DNA of 64,000 nt. Origin: Pseudomonas putida NBRC 14164 (GTDB lineage: Bacteria > Pseudomonadota > Gammaproteobacteria > Pseudomonadales > Pseudomonadaceae). How positions within the stretch are numbered: position 1 is the stretch's first letter; every line of letters starts with the position of its first letter. The notes under the pieces are model-generated. The model did no database searches, was not told the origin of the DNA, and worked only from the letters and a program-made list of their open reading frames with translations. The position numbers and the translations under genes are program-made. Below are positions 7,951 through 18,716 of the stretch, in pieces. Location: the NCBI RefSeq assembly GCF_000412675.1, contig NC_021505.1, positions 1,544,501 to 1,608,500 on the forward strand, read 5' to 3'.

Positions 7951-9510
7951 ATGCGTATCAAAGTGCATTGCCAGAACCGTATTGGCATCCTGCGCGACAT
8001 CCTCAACCTGCTGGTGGAGTACGGCATCAACGTGCTGCGCGGTGAGGTGGGCGGCGACCACGGCAACGCCATCTACCTGCATTGCCCGAACCTGATCAAC
8101 CTGCAGTTCCAGGCATTGCGGCCCAAGTTCGAGGCGATTGCCGGGGTATTCGGCGTCAAGCGCGTGGGGCTGATGCCCAGCGAGCGCCGGCACATGGAGC
8201 TGAACGCACTGCTGGGCGCGCTGGATTTCCCGGTGCTGTCGATCGACATGGGCGGCAGTATCGTCGCCGCCAACCGTACTGCGGCGCAGCTGCTGGGGGT
8301 ACGGGTGGACGAGGTGCCCGGCATGCCGCTGGCGCGCTACGTGGAAGACTTCGACCTGCCGGAGCTGGTGCGGGCCAACAAGTCGCGCATCAACGGCATG
8401 CGCATCAAGGTCAAAGGCGATGTGTTCCTGGCCGATATCGCGCCATTGCAGTCCGAGCACGATGACAGTGAGGCGTTGGCGGGCGCGGTACTTACCCTGC
8501 ACCGGGCTGACCGCATCGGCGAGCGTATCTACAACGTGCGCAAGCAGGAGCTGCGCGGTTTCGACAGCATCTTCCAGAGCTCGCGGGTGATGGCCGCCGT
8601 GGTGCGTGAGGCGCGGCGCATGGCACCGCTGGATGCCCCCTTGCTGATTGAGGGCGAGACCGGTACCGGCAAGGAGCTGCTGGCGCGCGCCTGCCACCTG
8701 GCCAGCCCGCGCGGCCAGTCGCCCCTGATGGCGCTCAATTGCGCCGGGTTGCCGGAGTCGATGGCCGAGACCGAGCTGTTTGGCTACGGCCCCGGGGCAT
8801 TCGAAGGGGCGCGGGCGGAGGGCAAGCTCGGGTTGCTGGAGCTGACCGCTGGCGGCACGCTGTTTCTTGACGGGGTAGGGGAGATGAGCCCGCGCCTGCA
8901 AGTGAAGCTGCTGCGCTTTCTGCAGGACGGCTGCTTCCGCCGGGTAGGCAGCGATGAAGAGGTCTACCTGGATGTGCGGGTGATTTGCGCGACCCAGGTG
9001 GATTTGTCCGAGCTGTGTGCCCGTGGCGAGTTTCGCCAGGACCTGTATCACCGCCTCAACGTATTGTCGCTGCACATTCCGCCTTTGCGTGAGTGCATGG
9101 ATGGGCTGGAAGGGCTGGTACAGCACTTTCTCGATCAGGCCAGCCGGCAGATTGGCTGCGCCATGCCCCGCCTGGCGCCGGCCGCAATGGACAAACTTGG
9201 GCAATACCATTGGCCAGGTAATGTAAGGCAGTTGGAAAACGTATTGTTCCAGGCGGTTTCTTTATGTGAAGGCGGCGTGGTCAAAAGCGAGCATATTCGC
9301 TTGCCGGATTATGGCGCGCGGCAACCGTTGGGTGAGTTTTCGCTGGAAGGGGATCTTTCGCAGATTGTCGGGCGCTTTGAAAAGGCGGTACTGGAAAGTT
9401 TGATGGGGGAGTTTTCGAGTAGTCGGGCTTTGGGCAAAAGATTGGGTGTATCGCACACGACAATTGCCAACAAGTTAAGGGATTATTCGCTTGGCAAGTC
9501 TGCGGATTAG
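7951..9510 (+). CDS. phhR: Transcriptional regulator of aromatic amino acid catabolism, TyrR-like
   Basis: With the ATG at 7951 the product is 519 residues and begins MRIKVHCQNRIGI, the classic start of TyrR/PhhR. Order: ACT domain (1-75), PAS domain (about 80-190), AAA+ domain with Walker A GETGTGKE and Walker B GGTLFLDGVGEM, then a C-terminal Fis-type helix-turn-helix (LGKRLGVSHTTIANKL). The sigma-54 contact loop reads GAFEGA instead of GAFTGA, which fits the reported use of sigma-70 promoters by P. putida PhhR. The frame stays open 108 bases further upstream but that part does not look like a TyrR N-terminus. It is divergent from its target phhAB. Confidence 0.93.
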   Translation: MRIKVHCQNRIGILRDILNLLVEYGINVLRGEVGGDHGNAIYLHCPNLINLQFQALRPKFEAIAGVFGVKRVGLMPSERRHMELNALLGALDFPVLSIDMGGSIVAANRTAAQLLGVRVDEVPGMPLARYVEDFDLPELVRANKSRINGMRIKVKGDVFLADIAPLQSEHDDSEALAGAVLTLHRADRIGERIYNVRKQELRGFDSIFQSSRVMAAVVREARRMAPLDAPLLIEGETGTGKELLARACHLASPRGQSPLMALNCAGLPESMAETELFGYGPGAFEGARAEGKLGLLELTAGGTLFLDGVGEMSPRLQVKLLRFLQDGCFRRVGSDEEVYLDVRVICATQVDLSELCARGEFRQDLYHRLNVLSLHIPPLRECMDGLEGLVQHFLDQASRQIGCAMPRLAPAAMDKLGQYHWPGNVRQLENVLFQAVSLCEGGVVKSEHIRLPDYGARQPLGEFSLEGDLSQIVGRFEKAVLESLMGEFSSSRALGKRLGVSHTTIANKLRDYSLGKSAD

Positions 9511-9545
9511 TTGTCGGGCAAAGAACTTGGGACTGCTTCGCAGTC

Positions 9546-9640
9546 CTTTCGCGGCGCAAGGCCGCTCCTACAGGTACGGCGCGGGTTTGAGGATTGCGCA
9601 ATACCTGCAGGAGCGGCCTTGTGCCGCGAAGGGGGCCGCA
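9546..9640. repeat. REP pair 4 (GCGGCGCAAGGCCGC type)
   Basis: Two inverted units, TTCGCGGCGCAAGGCCGCTC and its near complement, lie between the convergent phhR and DUF2790 genes. It is the only member of this third subfamily in the window. Confidence 0.8.
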
Positions 9641-9661
9641 GGGCCCCCAATTCATAAGGTA

Positions 9662-9916
9662 TCAGCCGTTGGAGCAGCCGTTCCCCATCACGCGGTATTC
9701 GAGAATGTGCTTCTGGCCCTGGGAGTCCTCGTAGGTCATGCGGGCTGGCACGACTTCGCACACATTGGGCACTTCGCTCATGGAAATGACGCGGGCAATG
9801 TCCAGGTGCTGCGAGTAACTGTACTGTTCAACCGGAATCTGCTCGGCATCTTTGGCTTCGCCGGCCATCGCCGCGCCGCAAAGACTGCCAAGTACCAATA
9901 CCAGTAAAGCTTTCAT
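9662..9916 (-). CDS. Small secreted DUF2790-family protein
   Basis: 84 residues. Residues 1-18 form a signal peptide (MKALLVLVLGSLCGAAMA), so the mature 66 residues are periplasmic. The mature part holds QYSYSQHLDIARVISMSE, a YEDSQG loop and the end YRVMGNGC, the pattern of the DUF2790 proteins that Pseudomonas carries in many copies, some near copper or oxidative stress genes. Two cysteines (CEVVP and NGC) could form a disulphide. No function is established. It is divergent from acsA and alone in its transcription unit. Confidence 0.82.
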   Translation of the reverse strand: MKALLVLVLGSLCGAAMAGEAKDAEQIPVEQYSYSQHLDIARVISMSEVPNVCEVVPARMTYEDSQGQKHILEYRVMGNGCSNG

Positions 9917-10313
9917 TTTCTATTTACCTGTCTAAGGTCGTGAGGGGGCACGCGGCGCTTATGGCGCCGCGAGTATTGCTAGTTTTAACTATCGGGATTA
10001 GATGGAGATTAACGCTTGCCTTCGTGGGGGCTGTTACCAGTTGTTAATCGCCTTGCCGTTGCTGGCGAGGTGAATTTTATGGCGCTGGCCAAGGCCGAAA
10101 CAGTGGGTCTTTTGATAAAGTGTTTTGACAGAATCTGTAACAATCCGGTGTTAACCCCTTATTTTTTTGCCCCCATGGGCTGTAATGCCCGAGCTAGAGG
10201 GCTTTGCCGGAACGGGCGTACCAAATTACTACCAACGTCGAATGGCTTTTGTCGCTCTGGTACAGTTACAAACGGTTCCATACAAAAACAACTATTACAC
10301 CGAGGTAACACAG
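9917..10313. other. Intergenic control region between DUF2790 gene and acsA
   Basis: 397 bases with no convincing gene. An imperfect GC hairpin (9952-9970, GCGGCGC/GCGCCGC) lies just upstream of the DUF2790 gene. The acsA side is AT-rich with several TTTTGACA-like and TGTTAAC elements around 10125-10160. CGAGGTAAC before 10314 gives the acsA ribosome-binding site. I could not fix a promoter with confidence. Confidence 0.6.
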
Positions 10314-12275
10314 ATGAGTGCGGCTCCACTGTATCCCGTTCGTCCCGAGGTTGCGGCCACTACCCTGACCGACGAGGCCACCTACAAGGCCATGTACCAG
10401 AAATCGGTGATCAACCCGGACGGCTTCTGGCGCGAGCAGGCCCAGCGTATCGACTGGATCAAACCGTTCACCAAGGTCAAGCAAACCTCCTTTGACGACC
10501 ACCACGTCGATATCAAATGGTTCGCCGACGGCACTCTGAACGTTTCCTCCAACTGCCTGGACCGCCACCTCGAAGAGCGCGGTGATCAGTTGGCCATCAT
10601 CTGGGAAGGCGACGACCCTTCCGAACACCGCAACATCACTTACCGTGAACTGCACGAGCAGGTCTGCAAGTTCGCCAACGCCCTGCGTGGCCAGGACGTG
10701 CACCGTGGTGACGTGGTCACCATCTACATGCCGATGATCCCCGAGGCCGTGGTGGCCATGCTGGCCTGTGCCCGTATTGGTGCGATCCACTCGGTGGTGT
10801 TCGGTGGCTTCTCCCCTGAAGCGCTGGCCGGCCGCATCATCGATTGCGAGTCCAAGGTGGTGATCACCGCCGACGAAGGCGTGCGTGGCGGCCGTCGTAC
10901 CCCGCTCAAGGCCAACGTCGACCTGGCGCTGACCAACCCTGAAACCAAAAGCGTGCAGAAGATCATCGTGTGCAAGCGCACCGGTGGTGATATCGCCTGG
11001 CACCAGCACCGCGACATCTGGTACGAAGACCTGATGAAAGTGGCCTCCAGCCACTGCGCGCCAAAGGAAATGGGTGCTGAAGAAGCGCTGTTCATCCTTT
11101 ATACCTCTGGCTCCACGGGCAAGCCGAAGGGTGTGCTGCACACCACCGGCGGTTACCTGGTGTATGCCGCGCTGACCCATGAGCGCGTGTTCGACTATCG
11201 CCCGGGCGAGGTCTACTGGTGCACCGCCGACGTCGGTTGGGTCACTGGCCACAGCTACATCGTCTACGGCCCGCTGGCCAACGGCGCCACCACCTTGCTG
11301 TTCGAAGGCGTGCCGAACTACCCGGACATCACCCGCGTCTCGAAGATCGTCGACAAGCACAAGGTCAACATCCTCTACACCGCGCCAACCGCCATCCGCG
11401 CGATGATGGCCGAAGGGCAGGCCGCTGTTGAAGGGGCCGATGGTTCCAGCCTGCGTCTGCTTGGCTCGGTGGGCGAGCCGATCAACCCTGAAGCGTGGAA
11501 CTGGTACTACAAGACTGTAGGCAAGGAGCGCTGCCCGATCGTCGACACCTGGTGGCAGACCGAAACCGGCGGCATCCTGATCAGCCCGCTGCCGGGCGCT
11601 ACCGGTCTCAAGCCGGGCTCGGCAACCCGCCCGTTCTTTGGTGTGGTGCCCGCCCTGGTGGACAACCTGGGTAACCTGATCGAGGGTGCGGCCGAAGGCA
11701 ACCTGGTGATCCTCGACTCCTGGCCAGGCCAGTCGCGTTCGCTGTACGGCGACCACGACCGCTTTGTCGACACCTACTTCAAGACCTTCCGTGGCATGTA
11801 CTTCACCGGCGACGGTGCGCGCCGCGACGAAGATGGCTACTACTGGATCACCGGTCGTGTGGATGACGTGCTCAACGTCTCCGGTCACCGCATGGGTACT
11901 GCCGAAATCGAAAGCGCCATGGTCGCGCATTCGAAAGTTGCCGAGGCTGCAGTGGTTGGCGTGCCGCACGACATCAAGGGTCAGGGCATCTATGTGTATG
12001 TCACCCTCAATTCCGGTATCGAGGCCAGTGAGCAGTTGCGCCTGGAGCTGAAAAACTGGGTGCGCAAGGAAATCGGCCCGATTGCCTCGCCGGACGTGAT
12101 CCAGTGGGCGCCGGGCCTGCCGAAGACCCGTTCGGGCAAGATCATGCGCCGCATCCTGCGCAAGATTGCCACCGGTGAGTACGATGCGCTGGGCGATATC
12201 TCGACACTGGCTGACCCGGGTGTGGTGCAGCACCTGATCGATACCCACAAGGCCATGAACCTGGCTTCGGCCTGA
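10314..12275 (+). CDS. acsA: Acetyl-CoA synthetase
   Basis: 653 residues, the usual Acs length. It activates acetate to acetyl-CoA through acetyl-AMP. The adenylation motif [11 protein letters not shown], the WWQTETGG motif and the C-terminal [11 protein letters not shown] segment are intact; the last holds the lysine that is acetylated to switch the enzyme off. The ATG at 10314 has GAGG nine bases upstream and gives the normal N-terminus MSAAPLYPV; upstream in-frame codons are not Acs-like. It is monocistronic, with REP pair 5 and a terminator behind it. Confidence 0.97.
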   Translation: MSAAPLYPVRPEVAATTLTDEATYKAMYQKSVINPDGFWREQAQRIDWIKPFTKVKQTSFDDHHVDIKWFADGTLNVSSNCLDRHLEERGDQLAIIWEGDDPSEHRNITYRELHEQVCKFANALRGQDVHRGDVVTIYMPMIPEAVVAMLACARIGAIHSVVFGGFSPEALAGRIIDCESKVVITADEGVRGGRRTPLKANVDLALTNPETKSVQKIIVCKRTGGDIAWHQHRDIWYEDLMKVASSHCAPKEMGAEEALFILYTSGSTGKPKGVLHTTGGYLVYAALTHERVFDYRPGEVYWCTADVGWVTGHSYIVYGPLANGATTLLFEGVPNYPDITRVSKIVDKHKVNILYTAPTAIRAMMAEGQAAVEGADGSSLRLLGSVGEPINPEAWNWYYKTVGKERCPIVDTWWQTETGGILISPLPGATGLKPGSATRPFFGVVPALVDNLGNLIEGAAEGNLVILDSWPGQSRSLYGDHDRFVDTYFKTFRGMYFTGDGARRDEDGYYWITGRVDDVLNVSGHRMGTAEIESAMVAHSKVAEAAVVGVPHDIKGQGIYVYVTLNSGIEASEQLRLELKNWVRKEIGPIASPDVIQWAPGLPKTRSGKIMRRILRKIATGEYDALGDISTLADPGVVQHLIDTHKAMNLASA

Positions 12276-12312
12276 TATCGAGGCAGAGCGCGGGCCCTTG
12301 TGGGAGTGGCTT

Positions 12313-12402
12313 TATGTGGGAGCGGGCGTGCCCGCGAACACCGGCGCAGCCGGTGCCATCCACCGCGTTGACTGCTTCGCGGGCACGCCCGCTCCCACAG
12401 GG
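12313..12402. repeat. REP pair 5 (GCGGGC..GCCCGC type)
   Basis: Two inverted GTGGGAGCGGGC units are separated by a spacer ACACCGGCGCAGCCGGTGCC that is itself a hairpin. The spacer is the same as in REP pair 7 at 33376-33463. Confidence 0.85.
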
Positions 12403-12428
12403 CTGCTTGCACACGCCACGACCAGACT

Positions 12429-12459
12429 AAACCCCGCCCGGGCAACCGGCGGGGTTTTT
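12429..12459 (+). terminator. Rho-independent terminator after acsA
   Basis: AAACCCCGCC and GGCGGGGTTT pair and are followed by TT. It lies 150 bases after the acsA stop, beyond REP pair 5. Confidence 0.85.
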
Positions 12460-12892
12460 GCTTTACTGTTACCCGACATTCATCGGTAACTGTTCTGTCA
12501 CCGGTCCTGCACAAGTTCGGGGCGCGAAGAAACAAATCAGGCCCGTTTCGGTGCGTTCCCGTAGCCATTTTGTGCAACACAGCACGCTACACTTGCCGTA
12601 GTACAAGGCTTTGCCAATAATAGGCCCAGGAATTGCTAGGTCTATAGGTTCTATTTCTTGCGCTTTTGCATATTTTGCACTGGCTGTCAACATCGCCCGC
12701 AGCGGTTTCAAGCGCTTCTGTAAGTAGTTGTCGCTTTGAAGAAATATCGACTACCGGGCTGTCGCTAAAATGCCACTCACTCGCTCGTGGTCTGCGACCT
12801 TGGTCGAACCCTGCGCGGCTCGCGTTGTACCCATTCGCATATCGGGCAGTTGTTACCTGCCTTGTATTGCCCCGTACCGATGGAGTTACCTG
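12460..12892 (+). other. Leader/control region of the aot operon
   Basis: About 430 bases with no supported gene. The part 12590-12760 is more AT-rich than its surroundings and holds the candidate ArgR half-site at 12729. A long untranslated leader or several promoters would fit. GGAG seven bases before 12893 is the aotJ ribosome-binding site. Confidence 0.55.
12729..12749 (+). promoter_or_regulatory. ArgR half-site upstream of aotJ
   Basis: TGTCGC, eight bases, then AA fits the published Pseudomonas ArgR half-site TGTCGC-N8-AA-N5. A second TGTCGC starts at 12760, 31 bases on, without the AA. The same half-site pattern occurs before astC. Confidence 0.6.
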
Positions 12893-13678
12893 ATGAAGAA
12901 GCTCGCACTGCTTGGCGCCCTGGCGCTGTCTGTGTTTTCCCTGGTGTCGCAGGCCGATGAAAAACCCCTGAAAATCGGCATTGAAGCTGCCTACCCACCC
13001 TTCGCCTTCAAGCAGCCCGATGGCAGCATCGCCGGTTTCGACTACGACATCGGCAACGCCCTGTGCGAACAGATGAAAGCCAAGTGCACCTGGGTCGAGC
13101 AGGAGTTCGACGGCCTGATCCCGGCGCTGAAAGTGCGCAAGATCGACGCCATTCTGTCGTCCATGTCGATCACTGAAGACCGCAAGAAGTCGGTCGACTT
13201 CACCAAGCGCTACTACCTGACCCCGGCGCGCCTGGTCATGAAGGACGGCACCGCTGTCAGCGAAAGCCTGGATGAGCTCAAAGGCAAGAAGATCGGCGTG
13301 CAGCGCGGCTCGATCCATGACCGCTTCGCCAAGGAAGTGCTGGGCGCCAAAGGTGCCACCGTGGTGCCTTACGGCACCCAGAACGAAATCTACCTGGACG
13401 TGGCAGCCGGCCGCCTCGACGGCACCGTGGCTGACGCCACCCTGCTGGAAGACGGCTTCCTCAAGACCGACGCCGGCAAGGGCTTTGCCTTCGTAGGCCC
13501 GGCCTTCACCGACGCCAAGTACTTCGGTGACGGTATCGGCATTGCCGTGCGCAAGGGTGACAAGGCGAACGTCGAGCGCATCAACGCGGCCATCGACGCC
13601 ATCCGTGCCAGCGGCAAGTACAAAGAAATCGAGAAGAAGTACTTCAACTTCGACATCTACGGTCCAGACTCGAACTAA
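12893..13678 (+). CDS. aotJ: Arginine/ornithine ABC transporter, periplasmic binding protein
   Basis: 261 residues with a signal peptide (residues 1-21, ending VSQA). The mature protein is a family 3 solute-binding protein: [18 protein letters not shown] at its start, then [11 protein letters not shown], and the [12 protein letters not shown] motif, all typical of the HisJ/ArgT/AotJ group that binds basic amino acids. It is first in the aotJQMP-argR cluster. A long hairpin after its stop codon should raise its level over the membrane subunits. Arginine and ornithine as ligands are inferred from the ArgR context. Confidence 0.93.
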   Translation: MKKLALLGALALSVFSLVSQADEKPLKIGIEAAYPPFAFKQPDGSIAGFDYDIGNALCEQMKAKCTWVEQEFDGLIPALKVRKIDAILSSMSITEDRKKSVDFTKRYYLTPARLVMKDGTAVSESLDELKGKKIGVQRGSIHDRFAKEVLGAKGATVVPYGTQNEIYLDVAAGRLDGTVADATLLEDGFLKTDAGKGFAFVGPAFTDAKYFGDGIGIAVRKGDKANVERINAAIDAIRASGKYKEIEKKYFNFDIYGPDSN

Positions 13679-13699
13679 GACATCGGGTTTCACCTGTGC

Positions 13700-13743
13700 A
13701 ATGGTGCAAACAGCAGAGGCTCTGAGGTTTGCACCATTTTTCA
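13700..13743 (+). terminator. Intra-operon hairpin/partial terminator between aotJ and aotQ
   Basis: AATGGTGCAAAC (13700-13711) is exactly complementary to GTTTGCACCATT (13727-13738), with a 15-base loop and a T-rich tail. It lies inside the operon, 22 bases after the aotJ stop, and probably works as a leaky terminator or 3' mRNA stabiliser. Confidence 0.75.
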
Positions 13744-13766
13744 TTCTCTAGGTCGAGGACCTCATC

Positions 13767-14456
13767 ATGTTGAAAGGCTACGGGGCAGTCATCCTCGACG
13801 GGGCGTGGCTGACGCTGCAGCTCGCCCTGTCGTCGATGGCCCTGGCCATCGTGCTCGGCCTGATCGGTGTGGCGCTGCGCTTGTCGCCGGTGCGCTGGCT
13901 GGCCTGGCTGGGCGATCTGTATTCCACCGTTATCCGTGGTATTCCGGACCTGGTCCTGATCCTGCTGATTTTCTACGGCGGGCAAGACATCATCAACCGG
14001 GTGGCACCGCTGCTCGGCTACGAAGACTACATCGACCTGAACCCGCTGGCGGCGGGTATCGGCACGCTGGGCTTCATCTTTGGCGCGTACCTGTCAGAAA
14101 CCTTCCGCGGTGCCTTCCTCGGTATTCCCAAGGGCCAGGCCGAAGCGGGCGTGGCGTATGGCATGAGCAACCGCCAGGTGTTCTTCCGCATCCAGGTGCC
14201 GCAAATGATTCGCCTGGCGATCCCGGGTTTCACCAACAACTGGCTGGTGCTGACCAAGGCCACCGCGCTGATTTCGGTCGTCGGCCTGCAGGACATGATG
14301 TTCAAGGCCAAGCAGGCGGCCGACGCCACCCGCGAGCCTTTCACCTTCTTCCTGGCGGTGGCGGCCCTGTACCTGGTGCTGACCAGCGTCTCGCTGCTGG
14401 CCCTGAAGTATCTCGAGCGCCGCTACTCGGTGGGCGTCAAGGTGGCTGAACTATGA
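13767..14456 (+). CDS. aotQ: Arginine/ornithine ABC transporter, permease subunit
   Basis: 229-residue inner-membrane permease of the HisQ/ArtQ type. The N-terminus enters the membrane as LQLALSSMALAIVLGLIG. The cytoplasmic coupling loop reads PKGQAEAGVAYGMSNRQVF, the EAA-like sequence that docks on the ATPase. It pairs with AotM to form the heterodimeric pore. Its last four bases overlap the aotM start (ATGA), so translation is coupled. Confidence 0.93.
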   Translation: MLKGYGAVILDGAWLTLQLALSSMALAIVLGLIGVALRLSPVRWLAWLGDLYSTVIRGIPDLVLILLIFYGGQDIINRVAPLLGYEDYIDLNPLAAGIGTLGFIFGAYLSETFRGAFLGIPKGQAEAGVAYGMSNRQVFFRIQVPQMIRLAIPGFTNNWLVLTKATALISVVGLQDMMFKAKQAADATREPFTFFLAVAALYLVLTSVSLLALKYLERRYSVGVKVAEL

Positions 14457-15151
14457 TCTTCGACTACAACGTCGTCTGGGAGGCATTGCCGTTGTACTTC
14501 GGCGGCCTGCTGACCACCCTCAAGTTGCTGGCGATTTCGCTGTTCTTCGGCCTGTTGGCGGCCATTCCGCTAGGCCTGATGCGCGTGTCGAAGCAGCCTG
14601 TGGTCAATCTCGTGGCGTGGCTCTACACCTACGTGATTCGCGGCACGCCGATGCTGGTGCAGCTGTTCCTGATCTACTACGGCCTGGCGCAGTTCGAGGC
14701 GGTACGTGAAAGCTTCGCCTGGCCGCTGCTGTCCAGCGCCACGTTCTGCGCCTGCCTGGCGTTCGGTGTCAACACCAGTGCCTACACCGCAGAAATCATC
14801 GCCGGCAGCCTCAAGGCCACGCCCCACGGCGAGATCGAGGCGGCCAAGGCCATGGGCATGTCGCGCATGAAGATGTACCGGCGCATCCTGCTGCCATCGG
14901 CCCTGCGCCGGGCGCTGCCGCAGTACAGCAACGAAGTGATCATGATGCTGCAGACCACCAGCCTGGCGTCGATCGTCACCCTGATCGACATCACCGGTGC
15001 CGCACGCACGGTCAATGCCCAGTACTACCTGCCTTTCGAGGCCTACATCACGGCGGGCGTGTTCTACCTGTGCCTGACCTTCATCCTGGTGCGCCTGTTC
15101 AAGATGGCCGAACGCCGCTGGCTCGGCTACCTGGCGCCGCGCAAGCACTGA
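14453..15151 (+). CDS. aotM: Arginine/ornithine ABC transporter, permease subunit
   Basis: 232 residues, HisM-like. The EAA loop TPHGEIEAAKAMGMSRMKMYRR is intact, and the TTLKLLAISLFFGLLAAIPLG and YVIRGTPMLVQLFLIYYG segments are family hallmarks. It overlaps aotQ by four bases and is followed 22 bases on by aotP. P. aeruginosa has an extra gene, aotO, in this operon; it is absent here. Confidence 0.93.
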   Translation: MIFDYNVVWEALPLYFGGLLTTLKLLAISLFFGLLAAIPLGLMRVSKQPVVNLVAWLYTYVIRGTPMLVQLFLIYYGLAQFEAVRESFAWPLLSSATFCACLAFGVNTSAYTAEIIAGSLKATPHGEIEAAKAMGMSRMKMYRRILLPSALRRALPQYSNEVIMMLQTTSLASIVTLIDITGAARTVNAQYYLPFEAYITAGVFYLCLTFILVRLFKMAERRWLGYLAPRKH

Positions 15152-15173
15152 CCGCTTTGTGAGAATCGACAGC

Positions 15174-15938
15174 ATGTACAAACTCGAAGTCCAAGACCTG
15201 CACAAGCGCTACGGCAGCCATGAAGTGCTCAAGGGTGTTTCCCTGGCGGCCAAGGCCGGCGACGTCATCAGCATCATCGGCTCCAGTGGTTCGGGCAAGT
15301 CGACCTTCCTGCGCTGCATCAACCTGCTGGAGCAGCCGCACGCCGGCAAGATCCTGCTCAACAACGAAGAGCTCAAGCTGGTGGCCGGCAAGGACGGCGC
15401 GCTGAAGGCCTCCGACCCGCGTCAGTTGCAGCGCATGCGCTCGCGCCTGTCGATGGTGTTCCAGCACTTCAACCTGTGGTCGCACATGACGGCGCTGGAG
15501 AACGTGATCGAGGCGCCGGTACACGTGCTGGGCATGAGCAAGAAAGAAGCCGTTGAAAAGGCCGAGCACTACCTGGCCAAGGTGGGTGTCTCCCACCGCA
15601 AGGACGCCTTCCCCGGGCATATGTCGGGTGGTGAGCAACAGCGTGTGGCAATTGCCCGGGCCCTGGCCGTGGAGCCAGAGGTTATGCTGTTCGACGAGCC
15701 GACTTCGGCGCTAGACCCGGAGCTGGTGGGTGATGTGCTCAAGGTCATGCAGGCGCTGGCTCAGGAAGGCCGGACCATGGTGGTGGTGACCCACGAAATG
15801 GGCTTTGCTCGCGAGGTCTCCAATCAGCTGGTGTTCCTGCACAAAGGTCTGGTGGAAGAGGCGGGCTGCCCACGCGAAGTATTGGCCAACCCGCAGTCGG
15901 AGCGCCTGAAGCAGTTCCTCTCCGGCAGCCTGAAGTAA
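15174..15938 (+). CDS. aotP: Arginine/ornithine ABC transporter, ATP-binding subunit
   Basis: 254 residues from the ATG at 15174; an in-frame GTG 15 bases earlier is less likely because homologues begin MYKLEVQDLHK. Walker A GSSGSGKST, Q-loop FQHFNLW, signature MSGGEQQ and Walker B VMLFDEPTSALD are all present. It drives uptake through AotQM and is the last transport gene before argR. Confidence 0.94.
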   Translation: MYKLEVQDLHKRYGSHEVLKGVSLAAKAGDVISIIGSSGSGKSTFLRCINLLEQPHAGKILLNNEELKLVAGKDGALKASDPRQLQRMRSRLSMVFQHFNLWSHMTALENVIEAPVHVLGMSKKEAVEKAEHYLAKVGVSHRKDAFPGHMSGGEQQRVAIARALAVEPEVMLFDEPTSALDPELVGDVLKVMQALAQEGRTMVVVTHEMGFAREVSNQLVFLHKGLVEEAGCPREVLANPQSERLKQFLSGSLK

Positions 15939-16036
15939 AAGCTGCATTTTTGCACCAGAATAGGGCATGCTGCGCTGCGAGCGCAGCCTGACCCGGCGCA
16001 CAGACTCGAACGACCTCAGGTTTCGGACCGCACCCT

Positions 16037-17017
16037 ATGACCACCCAGCGAATCGGTTTTCTCATCTGGCCCAGCACCAGGCCCTTGACCCTGGCGCTGG
16101 CCGAGGAAGTGTTGCAGGTGGCGCAGCGGGTGCATCCGGATGTGGTCTACGAACTGGCCTTCCTGCAGGCAGAGCCCGCGCCAGAGGGGGAGTGGCGCCT
16201 GCCGGGCGAGCCGTGGACCGGCCGACTGGAGGGTTGCCACAAACTGTTCCTGCTCGCTGACGAGCCGCCTGCGGCGGTAGGGGCTGCCTTGTCGACGGCG
16301 CTCAAGCAGCTGGCGCGCAGTGGCTGCACGGTCGGTGGCCTGGCTGCCGGGGTGTATCCGCTGGCGATGCTGGGCCTGCTCGACGGTTACCGGGCTGCGG
16401 TGCACTGGCGCTGGCAGGACGATTTTGCCGAACGCTTCCCCAAGGTCATTGCCACCAGTCACTTGTTCGACTGGGATCGTGATCGCATGACTGCCTGTGG
16501 CGGCATCGCCGTGGCCGACCTGTTGCTGGCAGTGCTGGCCCGTGATCACGGGGCGGAACTGGCGGGGGCAGTGTCGGAAGAGCTGGTGGTGGAGCGCATC
16601 CGCGAGGGTGGCGAGCGTCAGCGCATTCCGCTGCAGAACCGCCTGGGTTCTAGCCATCCCAAATTGACCCAGGCGGTGCTGTTGATGGAAGCCAACATCG
16701 AAGAGCCGCTGACCACTGACGAGATTGCCCAGCATGTGTGCGTGTCGCGTCGGCAGCTGGAGCGCATCTTCAAGCAGTACCTGAACCGCGTGCCGAGCCA
16801 GTACTACCTGGAGCTGCGGCTGAACAAGGCGCGGCAGATGCTGATGCAGACCAGCAAGTCGATCATCCAGATCGGCTTGTCCTGTGGCTTCTCCTCGGGG
16901 CCGCATTTTTCCAGTGCCTATCGCAACTTCTTTGGCGCCACGCCACGGGAAGACCGCAACCAGCGGCGTAGCAGCAGCCCGTTCGAACTGAGCTCGGCGC
17001 CTGCCGAAAAGGGCTGA
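16037..17017 (+). CDS. argR: Arginine-responsive regulator ArgR, AraC family
   Basis: 326 residues. The N-terminal two thirds resemble a class I glutamine-amidotransferase-like (DJ-1/PfpI) fold that serves as effector domain (RIGFLIWPSTRPLTLA, later TACGGIAVADLLLAVLA). The last 100 residues are a double AraC helix-turn-helix (TTDEIAQHVCVSRRQLERIF and IIQIGLSCGFSSGPHFSSAYR). This is the Pseudomonas ArgR, unrelated to the E. coli repressor of the same name. It activates the aot and aru/ast operons in response to arginine. It lies 98 bases after aotP, so it is partly controlled by the aot promoter and hence by itself. Confidence 0.94.
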   Translation: MTTQRIGFLIWPSTRPLTLALAEEVLQVAQRVHPDVVYELAFLQAEPAPEGEWRLPGEPWTGRLEGCHKLFLLADEPPAAVGAALSTALKQLARSGCTVGGLAAGVYPLAMLGLLDGYRAAVHWRWQDDFAERFPKVIATSHLFDWDRDRMTACGGIAVADLLLAVLARDHGAELAGAVSEELVVERIREGGERQRIPLQNRLGSSHPKLTQAVLLMEANIEEPLTTDEIAQHVCVSRRQLERIFKQYLNRVPSQYYLELRLNKARQMLMQTSKSIIQIGLSCGFSSGPHFSSAYRNFFGATPREDRNQRRSSSPFELSSAPAEKG

Positions 17018-17039
17018 TTCCCCTGTTGCCTGCACTGGC

Positions 17040-17128
17040 CCTATCGCCGGCAAGCCAGCTCCCACTGGTACCCGGCAAGCCTCAGGGCCTGTGGTGACCC
17101 TGTGGGAGCTGGCTTGCCGGCGATAGGG
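17040..17128. repeat. REP pair 6 (CGCCGGCAAGCCAGC type)
   Basis: CCTATCGCCGGCAAGCCAGC and its exact complement lie about 45 bases apart. It is the same subfamily as pairs 2 and 10. It sits between argR and the ast operon. Confidence 0.85.
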
Positions 17129-17159
17129 TCGGCGTAGACAGCCACTCTTCTATATGTGA

Positions 17160-18581
<1,422 letters not shown>

Positions 18582-18598
18582 TCCGCCTGCGCCACCTT

Positions 18599-18632
18599 CG
18601 CCGGCAAAGGCCATTCCCGGGCCTGGCCGGCG
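18599..18632 (+). repeat. GC hairpin between astC and aruF
   Basis: CGCCGGC and GCCGGCG pair around an inner GGCC/GGGCC arm. There is no T-tract. It looks like a lone degenerate REP unit of the CGCCGGC subfamily or an mRNA stabiliser inside the operon. Confidence 0.5.
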
Positions 18633-18716
18633 ATACCCGATTCCACTGCAGGTGCCCGTGTACCTGCCGTTTTTCCGTGCCGCCGTGAGCGGCCCGTATT
18701 CCAAAGGAGTGACACC

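Noticed and set aside
10266..12248. A 660-codon antisense frame across acsA
   Set aside because: Same artefact; the plus-strand Acs motifs are unambiguous.
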